Shown: positions 56,403 to 64,000 of the stretch, one piece after another
How the letters are laid out: the number at the start of each line of letters is the position of its first letter
How positions within the stretch are numbered: position 1 is the first letter of the stretch
DNA from: Lysobacteraceae bacterium
GTDB lineage: Bacteria > Pseudomonadota > Gammaproteobacteria > Xanthomonadales > Xanthomonadaceae
DNA length: 64,000 nt
NCBI GenBank assembly: GCA_026005075.1
Contig: BPKJ01000001.1
Span: 496,001-560,000, forward strand
Direction of reading: 5' to 3'
Program-made: the position numbers and the translations under genes
The notes under the pieces: model-generated
Seen by the model: the letters and a program-made list of their open reading frames with translations, nothing else
Database searches by the model: none
What the model was told of the DNA's origin: nothing

Positions 56403-58453
56403 GCCCGTGGCTCCCGATCGCCGACCTGCGCCCCTGCCTCCACCTCGTAGCCCAATCGACGCGCTTCGTCGGCGAGGACGGCGAACGGCGCTTCCAGCAG
56501 CCTTGCATAGCGGCGCCAGCGACCGACGGCGCGGCGGTAGAGCGGTTCGGCGACCTGCTGGTAGCTGTTGGTGGCGATCCGGCCACGTCCGACCAGGCGG
56601 CGCTGCGGATCGAGGGCCTCCGGATCGAGGCGACGGCCCAGCCAGCGCCCCAGCGAGTCCAGCACCGGGACGGGCTGCTCGACGAGATCCTCGTAGCGCA
56701 GGCGGTAGTGCGGGCAGCCCAGCTCGTCGCCCATGCGCCGCCACGACCGGAGCAGGGTCGCGCAGGTGCTCGCTGCGCGCTCCGGGGTATCGAAATGAAC
56801 GAAGGCTTCGGTCGGCACGTACTGCTGCATGTAGTTGCTCAGCATCACATCGAACGGGTGGCGGGCCACGAACAGAATGCGCGCCTCGGGAAACAGCCAG
56901 CGCAGGGCCGGAAGGTTGAGGAAGCGCAGCGGAAGCTTGTCGACCACCATCCGTGGCGTCGCCTCGCCCAGCCAGCGTCGCGCAAGCTCGAGGTAGTGCC
57001 CGCGCAGACGCGCGACCTCTGGCGCGCCGAGCTCGAGCAGCACATCCTCCCAGGGCCGTTCCAGCCCGGCCAGCGCGGTTTCCAGGGTTGGCTTCTCCTC
57101 GATGCTGGCCACGCCCTCCTGCGCATCCAGCAGGGTGTCGATCAGTGTCGTCCCCGAACGTGGCAAGCCGACCAGGAACACCAGCTCGAAAGGAAGCGGC
57201 GGCAGCGGTTCGGGATGGCCGGCACGCAGCATGCCGCCGTGCGCGTCCAGCCAGTGCGCAAGGCGCGCGATGCGCCGACCGAAGGCGCCGGGATCGATGT
57301 GTTGCCGGCGGGGGCTGCGCGCGGCGAGTTGGTGGCCGGCAGCGAGCGCGGCCAGCGCCGCCTCGGGCTCGTCCATGCGGTCGTGCAGCTGGGCGCGCTC
57401 GAACCAGTAGGCCTGGGCGTCGCGCGGCAGCAGTCCCTGCGGCGCGATCCGCGCGAGCGCCGCGCGCGCTGCCGGCAGCCTTCCCTGCCGCCGTGCCAGC
57501 CGGGCCTGTTCGAGGTGCAGCCGTGCATGCCCGGGATGGCGCTGCACCGCCCCCTCGAGCAAGGCTGCGGCCTCGTCGAGGCGGTTGCTCTGCTCCAGCA
57601 GGCCGATCAGTTCCACGGCGGCGTCGGCATCGTCCGGATCGAGCTCGCGGGCACGGCGAAGATGCCGTTCTGCGCCTTCGGTATCGAGCAGCTCGTTGAG
57701 CAGCGCGCCGAGGTAGTAGTGGCCTACGGCATGCTCGGGGCGCATCGCGATCACCCTGCGGTAGCACTCGGCCGCGGCGCCAGGCCTTCCGGCCATGTGC
57801 AGCGCCAGCCCACGGTTGAGCCACCACTCCGGATCCTGCTCACCCTGCCGCGAGCCGCGGTCGAAGGCGGCAAGCGCCGGTTCCGGGCGCTCGCGCAGCA
57901 GCTCGGTCAGCCCGAGCTGGAACCACGCTGCGTACAGACCGGGCGCCGCGCGGGTCGCGGCCCGGTAGTGGCTGGCCGCCTCGTCGAAGCGCCCCAGCGC
58001 GCGCAACGCATGGGCCAGGCTGCAGCGCACCTCGACCCGATCCGGAGCCCGCGCCGCCAGCGCCTGCAGCCGCGTCACCGCCTCCTCGCGGTGGCCGAGG
58101 TTGAACAGGGCACGGGCCTGGTGGTGGCAGGCGGTGGGGGAATCGGGTTCGAGCGCAAGCGCCGCGTCGAAGTGCGCGAGAGCCTCCTGCGGCCGCCCTT
58201 CCAGCATGCAGGCGATGCCCCGCGCCACCTCGGCCTCGGAGGCGGACGCAGCGGCGCTGGGTTCGAGCCAGGCCCTTGCGGCCTCGGCATCGCGCGCCAG
58301 CAGGGCGCGCTCGCGCAGCGCGATCGCACACTCCGGGATGTTCCCGTGGGCCTGCCACAGGCTGCGCGCGGTGTCCTCGTCTCCGGCGACCACGGCCTCG
58401 CGGGCGCGCTCCTGCGCGAGTTGGGGCGAATCAAAAGCGAACGGATCGAACAT
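56399..58453 (-). CDS. TPR-repeat sulfotransferase, second copy
   Basis: The 684-aa protein has a long N-terminal TPR array (about residues 60-370, e.g. DEAASHYRAATRAAPGLYAAW, AAECYRRVIAMRPEHAVGHYYLG) and a sulfotransferase domain with the 5'-phosphosulfate loop FLVGLPRSGTTLIDTLLD (~425-440) and IRFVARHP-like segment LFVARHPFDVMLSNYMQQ. It is longer than the partner at 54141. It is coupled to the oxygenase gene downstream. An IS element lies just upstream of its start and may affect its promoter. Confidence 0.86.
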   Translation of the reverse strand: MFDPFAFDSPQLAQERAREAVVAGDEDTARSLWQAHGNIPECAIALRERALLARDAEAARAWLEPSAAASASEAEVARGIACMLEGRPQEALAHFDAALALEPDSPTACHHQARALFNLGHREEAVTRLQALAARAPDRVEVRCSLAHALRALGRFDEAASHYRAATRAAPGLYAAWFQLGLTELLRERPEPALAAFDRGSRQGEQDPEWWLNRGLALHMAGRPGAAAECYRRVIAMRPEHAVGHYYLGALLNELLDTEGAERHLRRARELDPDDADAAVELIGLLEQSNRLDEAAALLEGAVQRHPGHARLHLEQARLARRQGRLPAARAALARIAPQGLLPRDAQAYWFERAQLHDRMDEPEAALAALAAGHQLAARSPRRQHIDPGAFGRRIARLAHWLDAHGGMLRAGHPEPLPPLPFELVFLVGLPRSGTTLIDTLLDAQEGVASIEEKPTLETALAGLERPWEDVLLELGAPEVARLRGHYLELARRWLGEATPRMVVDKLPLRFLNLPALRWLFPEARILFVARHPFDVMLSNYMQQYVPTEAFVHFDTPERAASTCATLLRSWRRMGDELGCPHYRLRYEDLVEQPVPVLDSLGRWLGRRLDPEALDPQRRLVGRGRIATNSYQQVAEPLYRRAVGRWRRYARLLEAPFAVLADEARRLGYEVEAGAQVGDREPRA

Positions 58454-58543
58454 GGGCGGCCATTATGGCCGATCGCAGAGCGCAGCGCGGCTGCCGCAGG
58501 GCCCGGCCCGGCGACCTGCGCGCTTCCGGCGCCGGGGCGACCA

Positions 58544-58551
58544 AAAAGGAA
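58544..58551. repeat. IS target-site duplication, left copy
   Basis: AAAAGGAA directly abuts the left end of the IS and matches the 8 bp at 59383-59390 exactly. Confidence 0.93.
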
Positions 58552-58576
58552 GGTAATTCCTAACCTTTCCGGACCA
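58552..58576 (+). repeat. IS terminal inverted repeat, left
   Basis: The 25-bp end starts GGTAATTCCTAACC and pairs with the inverted right end at 59358-59382 with 4 mismatches. Confidence 0.88.
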
Positions 58577-59338
58577 GAATTGGACGTAGTTCCTGGATCG
58601 AGATCTGCTTGAGAAGCTTGTACAGCAAGGGTTGCAGGTTCTCGTGCCGATGATTGAACCGGTAGCAAACTTCGGCCAGGTACAGGTGGAAGTATTGCCG
58701 GGGCACGCCACGGTACATGTAGAGCCAGTTCTTGGCGTAGCTCCAGAAGCCCTCGATGCCGTTGATGTGATCTCGCCCGGCAGGCCGACCCTTCTCCTTG
58801 CGGATCATCACGTGTTCGCCGCGCAGCTTCAGCGTGGCATAGGCCTGCCACTCGTCGGTGTAGTAGAGCGCGCCTTCCCGGGTGTGCGCCTCGATCTCGC
58901 GCATGACCGATGCCCGGTCATGGGCCGGGATCGGCATCGCCTTGACGCAGCCGTTGCGCTTGACGAGCCCGAACACGATCACCTTGCCCGCAGCGCCCCA
59001 GCCCCGCTTTGCCCTTGCGGGCGCCACCGAAGGTGGTCTCGTCGCACTCGATGGCGCCTTCGAACGGCTCGCGCAGTTGCTCCACCAGCGCACAGCAGCC
59101 ACGCACCAGTCGGTAGAACCGCTCCGCGAGACCGCGCTGGTATCGGACAGAACCGCTGCCGGTACGATGGCACGCCCAGCACGAACAACTCCAGCAGGCG
59201 TCCCTTCGTCGCTGTGGGCAGTCGTACCGAGTCCCACACCGACGTCCACGTGAAACGCAGCCCGCAGGCGCGGCACTTCAGACGTCCATCCCCCAGGCGA
59301 TAGTGCCGACAACCTGCACATCCGGGACATCGCTTCAT
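58560..59338 (-). pseudogene. IS1595-family transposase, two frameshifts
   Basis: The protein starts MKRCPGCAGCRHYRLGDG with an N-terminal zinc ribbon (CPGC ... CRACG). Its catalytic region shows ECDETTFGG (first Asp), YYTDEWQAY (second Asp) and HINGIEGFWSYAKNWL (third motif), typical of IS1595. The frame shifts near 59165 and 59012; deleting one base at each gives 258 aa. The second shift is in an AAA run. It may be a sequence error or a recently inactivated element. Confidence 0.88.
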
Positions 59339-59357
59339 GACCAAATCCTCTCAGATT

Positions 59358-59382
59358 TGGTCCGGTTTGCTTAGGAATTACC
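59358..59382 (-). repeat. IS terminal inverted repeat, right
   Basis: The right end read inward starts GGTAATTCCTAAGC and mirrors the left end. Confidence 0.88.
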
Positions 59383-59390
59383 AAAAGGAA
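59383..59390. repeat. IS target-site duplication, right copy
   Basis: AAAAGGAA, identical to 58544-58551. It also forms the base of the TonB-receptor terminator. Confidence 0.93.
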
Positions 59391-59411
59391 AGGGCCCCGA
59401 GGGGCCCTTTC
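59383..59411 (-). terminator. Rho-independent terminator of the TonB-receptor gene
   Basis: On the minus strand GGAAAGGGCCCC pairs perfectly with GGGGCCCTTTCC around a 2-nt turn and runs into UUUU, 27 bp after the receptor stop. The IS lies directly against its U-tract, so only four U remain before foreign sequence. Confidence 0.9.
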
Positions 59412-59437
59412 CGATGCAGCACTTCAACCGGACTTCA

Positions 59438-62129
59438 TCAGAAGTTCTGGGTATAGCGCACGTACGGCACACGACCGTAACCGTCGTACAGGTTGAAGTC
59501 GAAGCCACGCCCGCTGTCGTCCAGCGGATCCAGGACCGGATCCTTGTCGGCGACATTCTGCACACCCACGGTGATCTTGCCGTTCCACGGCGCGTTCCAC
59601 GTGGCCTGCAGGTCGTGGGTGGTCCACGACGGCAGGGTGTGGGCGTAGCCGTAGTCGCTACCGCCGCCACGAACGAAGGTGCCCGCGGTCGACAGCGTGC
59701 TGTCGATGTGGTTGATGTTCCACACGAAGGTGAAGTCGCCGTAGGTCCACTGGTTCTGCAGGGTGGCTCGGAACTCCGGATAGCCCGGATCGCCGGTCAG
59801 GTCATCCCCGCCGTCGAAGCTGAAATCGTTCACATAGCCGATCTGCAGCTGGTTGGCCAGCTGGCCCCAGTCGCCCAGGTCGAAGCGGCGTGCGGACGTT
59901 GAGGTCGACGCCGTTGGTGTCCAGCGTACCGCGGTTGGCGAAGCCACGCTGCACGTACAGGATGGCGCCGGTGACCGGATCGCGGGCAAGACCCAGGCCG
60001 TTGGCCTCGACCGGTGGCACCACGTTGACCGGCAGGTTGCTCACACCCGGCGGGCAGGCGGTCGCACCGGCGAGGCAGCTGATGATCAGGCCGCTGCTGA
60101 TGGCCGAGATGCGGTCCTCGATCTTGATGTCGTAGTAGTCGACCGACAGGTTCAGCCAGTCGGTGGCGTCCCAGACCAGACCCGCCGAGAACTGCTCGGA
60201 CTGCTCGGAGCTGAGGTTCGGGTTGGAGATGACGTAGGCGGTGATCTGGGTCTGACATCCGGCAGGCTGACCAAACGCAGCGCAGGTCTGCGGGTCGTTG
60301 ACACCATCCGCCGAGAACGAGGTCTGGGCGGTGAGGACATCCAGGGTCGGGGCACGGAAGCCCTCACCGTAGGAGGCCCGCAGGGTCAGGGTATCCAGCG
60401 GCTGGTAGCGGAACGAGACCTTCGGCGAGGTGTCGGAGCCGTAGTCGCTGTAGTCGTCGTAACGGGCCGCGACCGAAATCTCGAAGTTGCTCAGCACCGG
60501 CAGCAGCAGCTCGCCGAAGAAGGCGCGGACGTCACGCCCCCCCGCCGCCGAGTTGCCGGCCGAACCCACGATCTGGCCGGAGCTCTGCAGGGTGTCGTAG
60601 ATGTCGGCGTACTCTTCCTGACGGTACTCGAAGCCGACCGCAAGACCCGCGGTGCCGCCGCTCATCTCGAACAGGTCCATGTTCGCGGTGGCGAACACTT
60701 CCTCGATCTTGGTGTTCGAGTCGCGGTTGATGGTCGCGATCATCGAATCGAGAACATCACGCGGGTTGTTGAACGGGTCGTAGATGTCGTAGGTGCCGTC
60801 CGCGATGAACTGCTGGGCGATCGCACCGACCACGTAGTTGCGGCCGAGCTCGATGTACTTCACCTCGGAGCTGCGCGCACCGAAGTCGAGGTAGACGTCG
60901 CCGATCCGGCCGGAGGCGCCGAACTGGTAGTCGTAGTTGACTTCCTCGGTGAAGGAGTCACGCGGCCCCAGCGCGGCAAAGCGGTGCCGGAAGAAGTAGG
61001 GGACCGTCGGATCGTAGCCGGCACCCGGGAAACGCACCGCCGGATGGTTGGGCGATCCGACCGGAATGAACGGCTGGCCACCCGGCCACGGCGAGGACGG
61101 CACCGGCGCGTAGCGGCCGAAGGTCTTCAGCCGGCTGACGGTGGCGTTCATGTAGGTCGACCAGTCGTCGTTGATCTGGTACTGGCCACGCACGAAGGTC
61201 GACTCGTTGCGGGTCTCGGCCTCGTCGGCGGAGATGCCGGCGAAGTTGTAGAAGCAACGGGTGCTGGCGCCGCTGCCGCCGCGGAAGAACAGGTTGCTGT
61301 TGCAGGCAAAGCCCGGCAGCGCGGAGCCGTTGGTCGGATGCGCCACGAAGCTGCCCGGACGGAAGCCGTACAGGGTCCCCTGCGCCGGGATCGCGTTGAT
61401 CAGGTTGGCGCCGAAGGTGGAGACACCCTGGTTCGACCAGGGACGGTCGCGGGCGAAGATGATGCCGCGGTTGTTGTAGGAGAACCCGCCCAGCATGCTG
61501 CCGCGGTCGCCCGAGGCGCCGAAGATCACCGAGCCTTCCTCGGTCTCGCCGCCCTCACGCTTCGGGTTGCTGGCGCCGAGGGTGGCCTCGACCCCGTTGA
61601 AGTCCTTGCGGGTGATGATGTTGACCACGCCGCCGATGGCGTCGGTACCGTAGATCGCCGAGGCGCCGTCGGAGAGGATCTCGATGCGCTCGACCGCGGC
61701 CAGCGGGATCGAGTTCAGGTTCTGGTTGGCGCCGGTCGACGGGGCCACCGGGGCGCGACGGCCGTCGATCAGGATCAGGGTGCGGCCCGAGCCCACGCCA
61801 CGCAGGCTGAGGGCGGCCACGCTCTGCGCGGAGCTGCCCGACTGCGGACGGAAGGATCCGAAGCTGTTGAAGGTGGTGTTGCGCAGGAAGTCGGCGACCG
61901 AGATGTCGCCGGAGATCTCCAGCTGCTGCCGGTCGATCACGGTGACCGGCAGGGCACCTTCGACGTCGGCGCGCTTGATGCGCGAACCGGTGACTTCGAT
62001 GCGGTCCAGGGTGGCCGCCTCATCGTCCTGCGCGAAGGCAGGAGCGGCGTTCAGGCCGAGAAGGCCCACGGCGCCGGCCGCAAGGCCGAAGCGCACGGCT
62101 TCGCTCAGCAGATTACGGTTGAAATTCAT
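59438..62129 (-). pseudogene. TonB-dependent outer-membrane receptor, one frameshift
   Basis: The receptor has a signal peptide ending APAFAQ, a plug domain (RIEVTGSRIKRADVEGALPV, LSLRGVGSGRTLILIDGRR, SDGASAIYGTDAIGGVVNIITRK, each read in parts) and a long barrel closing with VPYVRYTQNF. One extra base at 59891 breaks the frame. Removing it joins GVDLNVR to RFDLGDWGQLANQ and gives 896 aa. It belongs to the large oar-like/xanthomonad receptor group; the substrate is unknown. GGAG lies 8 nt before the ATG. Confidence 0.9.
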
Positions 62130-62330
62130 TCGTTTTCTCCAACGTCAGAGGATCAAACACAGTTCGGGACAAAGACCTTCCAGTCCTTGGAAGCACCATG
62201 CCGCGACGGGTTGGACCCGCTGCAGACGCACGGCAGCCCCGGAGTCTACCAACAAAGTTTTAACGAGGGAATCCCCGCCACACCCGTTGCATCGACGCAA
62301 CAAGCCACCCCTAGCCCGCGGCCGGAGGCC

Positions 62331-63339
62331 TCACGGCGCGTGCAGGTGCAGGTCCGCCGACAGCGCCCGCATGCGCAGGCGGGCCGAGCCCTGCTCCTGA
62401 CGCAGCCGCCACCCGCCCTCGGCGGTCCGAAGCGGCGTGCCGGCGGCGCTCTCGATCCTTCCGTGTGCGGTGGCGAGGTCGAGCGCCAGCGCCGCAGGTT
62501 GCGGCACGCGAACCCACAGATCGCCCGTCTGGCTGGTGAGTTCGAGACGCGGCGCCCGGCCCGGGCGCGACCGCAAGACGCACGGGACCTGCGACCGTCT
62601 CGATGCGCAGTGCCTCGGCCAGCGTACCGGGATCGAGGTCGAGCCCCGCCGAGACGCTGCGGACCTGGACCCGGCCCTGCGCCCCGCTGCGCGCAGGCGC
62701 AGCGAGGCCGCTCACGGTGGCAAGGTCCGCCTGCTCCAGCCGGCCGAGGTCGAGCTCGGCCGAGGCCTGGACCAGATCGAGCCGCAGCCGCGCCAGCTCC
62801 GCCCGCACCCGCAGCGAGCCCGCCAGCAGCCCGATCGTCAGTTCCGGGGCGCGCAGGCCGTCGACCTCGATCTGCGCCGAAGTGGCGCGCAGCCGGACTG
62901 CATGGCCGGGCGGGACATCCACCTCCAGTTCGCCCGCAACCAGGCTCGCCGGCGGCGCGCCGGCAGCCGGCGTCCCGGCGTCGTCCCGGCGGCCCTGGGT
63001 GGCGAGCTTGAGCACACCGGGTTCGCGGACGATGCGCAGTTCGACGCCCGCCACGGACGGGCGGGCACGCAGCACGATGCGACCGGGGGCGCCGCCCTGC
63101 ACCTGCACGCGCCCCAGAGCATGCTCGATCTCGACGGCCAGCCCTTCCTCCACCGGCACCTGCCAGACCATTCCCCCCTCCGGCAGCAGGGCGGGCTCGG
63201 GCGCCGGCGAGGGGCCCGGCTGGGCGTGGCCGGCCGCCGCCAGCAAGCACGGCAACAGGACCAGGACAAGGCCCCTCCGCCCAAGCGAGCGCGTGCCCCG
63301 GACCCGGGTCGCTGCCCGCCGCTGCCCGGCAAGGACCAT
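62331..63339 (-). pseudogene. exported DUF4097-like beta-helix protein, one frameshift
   Basis: The protein has a signal peptide (GLVLVLLPCLLAAAGHAQ) and then short repeating beta strands (VEIEHALGRVQVQGG, VDVPPGHAVRLRATSAQIEVDGL, LTSQTGDLWVRVPQP) as in DUF4097/auto-adhesin-like proteins. One extra base near 62559 breaks the frame. Correction joins VRLAVAPG to RAPRLELTSQTGD and gives 335 aa. Function unknown. Its start lies 34 bp from the pckG stop on the same strand. Confidence 0.7.
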
Positions 63340-63372
63340 GGATCGAAAGTCGCCGCGCGAGACCCGCCGCGG

Positions 63373-64000
63373 TCAGGCGTCCACCGGCTCCGCGGTCGCG
63401 GCCCGCGCCGCCGCGATGGCCGCCGCGACCCGTGCTTGCTCCTCGACGAGCGCCCCGGGCAGGCGCGGCGAGAGTTCCGCCAGGAAGGCGCCCGTGGCCT
63501 CGATCTCGTCCGCCCAGCCCGCAAGGTCGACCTCGAGCAGGCGCTCGAGCGCGCCCGGTGCGAGATCGAGCCCGTCGACGCAGATCGCCGAGGGCTCGGG
63601 CAGGTATCCGATCGGGGTCTCCCGGGCCCCGGCTTCGCCCTCGACCCGCCGGATCATCCATTCCAGCACCCGCAGGTTCTCGCCGAACCCTGGCCAGAGG
63701 AAGCGGCCGTCCTCGCCCTTGCGGAACCAGTTGACGTGGAACACCCGTGGCAGCTTCAGACCGGGTCGGTCGAAGCTCAGCCAGTGCGCGAAGTAGTCGC
63801 CGAAGTGGTAGCCGCAGAACGGCTTCATCGCCATCGGGTCGCGCCGCATCACGCCGACCGCGCCGGCCGCCGCGGCGGTGGTCTCCGAACCCATGGCCGC
63901 CCCCACGAGCACGCCGTGCCGCCAGTCGCGGGCCTCGAACACCAGCGGCACCAGCGAGGGCCGGCGGCCGCCGAAGACGATGGCCGAGATCGGCACGCCC
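63373..64000 (-). CDS. pckG: phosphoenolpyruvate carboxykinase (GTP), C-terminal part
   Basis: GTP-dependent PEP carboxykinase converts oxaloacetate to PEP in gluconeogenesis. The visible ~208 residues contain PISAIVFGGRRPSLVPLVFEARDW (read in parts), VGAAMGSETTAAAAG, RRDPMAMKPFCGYHFGDYF and VFHVNWFRKGEDGRFLWPGFGENLRVLEWM (read in parts), all typical of the PckG C-terminal half. The N-terminal two-thirds lie beyond the window edge. Confidence 0.95.
   Translation of the reverse strand, partial: GVPISAIVFGGRRPSLVPLVFEARDWRHGVLVGAAMGSETTAAAAGAVGVMRRDPMAMKPFCGYHFGDYFAHWLSFDRPGLKLPRVFHVNWFRKGEDGRFLWPGFGENLRVLEWMIRRVEGEAGARETPIGYLPEPSAICVDGLDLAPGALERLLEVDLAGWADEIEATGAFLAELSPRLPGALVEEQARVAAAIAAARAATAEPVDA

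Larger units (their letters stand above)
58552..59382 (-). mobile_element. IS1595-family insertion sequence (831 bp)
   Basis: The element is bounded by imperfect 25-bp inverted repeats that both start GGTAATTCCTAA and both contain CCGGACCA (58552-58576 and 59358-59382, 4 mismatches). It is flanked by a perfect 8-bp duplication. It encodes one transposase with a zinc ribbon and IS1595-type catalytic region. Exact flanking repeats indicate recent insertion. It sits in the T-tract of the TonB-receptor terminator, between that gene and the TPR-sulfotransferase. Confidence 0.93.

Noticed and set aside
58560..59338. Programmed frameshift in the IS transposase
   Set aside because: IS1595 transposases are normally made from one frame, and two +1 shifts would be required. 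The nearby pattern of single-base insertions is a better explanation.
62284..62302. Small inverted repeat GTTGC-N6-GCAAC after the DUF4097-like gene
   Set aside because: The stem is only 5 bp with no T-run; not enough to call a terminator.

Overview
The window is about 64 kb of very GC-rich, densely packed chromosomal DNA with strong third-position GC bias. Gene content points to a gammaproteobacterium near the Xanthomonadales/Lysobacterales: a succinyl-type MetX/MetB pair under an S-box riboswitch, GTP-type PEP carboxykinase, large TonB-dependent receptors ending in an aromatic residue, a mreBCD-mrdA-rodA block and a canonical atp operon followed by glmU. The taxonomic placement is inference. 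I saw no tRNA, rRNA, CRISPR array, prophage or plasmid feature.

Layout. 1-1.4 kb: yicC (cut by the window edge) and gmk. 1.5-7.5 kb (minus): a CheX-like phosphatase with its response regulator, msrA, a GNAT acetyltransferase, a membrane adenylate cyclase and glutaminase. 7.7-9.9 kb: groES-groEL with a CIRCE operator and a strong terminator. 10-13.2 kb: a lipoprotein M48 peptidase and malic enzyme maeB. 13.2-18.8 kb: a beta-propeller hybrid histidine kinase, a YceI/cytochrome b561/YceI operon and a small glutaredoxin-like gene. 18.9-25.7 kb: sdaA, then the rod-shape operon mreB-mreC-mreD-mrdA-rodA (minus). 25.9-27.7 kb: PfkB kinase, queD and a phasin. 27.8-30.6 kb (minus): a compact signalling operon (cNMP-like/FHA, coiled-coil/FHA, STAS, MAPEG). 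30.7-39.6 kb (minus): atpIBEFHAGDC and glmU. 40-44.6 kb: a hypothetical gene, metX-metB behind a SAM-I riboswitch, and prfC. 44.6-51.9 kb: a sigma/anti-sigma-like pair, a GT2-CBS fusion, mtgA, hslO and a GGDEF-EAL protein. 52-62.1 kb: an exported barrel-like protein, a methyltransferase, two TPR-sulfotransferases around a 2OG-Fe(II) oxygenase, an IS1595-type element and a TonB-dependent receptor. 62.3-64 kb: an exported DUF4097-like protein and the C-terminal part of pckG.

The best regulatory discovery is the metX leader. A consensus sigma70 promoter starts transcription 2 nt before a SAM-I aptamer. The aptamer is followed by mutually exclusive anti-sequestrator and Shine-Dalgarno-sequestrator helices, and a perfect palindrome abuts the -35 box. 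The best candidate for a poorly described system is the TonB receptor / TPR-sulfotransferase / 2OG-Fe(II) oxygenase / methyltransferase neighbourhood, whose receptor terminator has been hit by an IS with an exact 8-bp target duplication.

Six genes (groEL, maeB, the methyltransferase, the transposase, the TonB receptor and the DUF4097-like gene) are broken by single-base indels, nearly all insertions. maeB alone has about 13. Correcting them restores full-length proteins, and several recur in the same local contexts, so most look like sequence errors rather than decay. These genes are labelled pseudogene only because the frame as given is broken.
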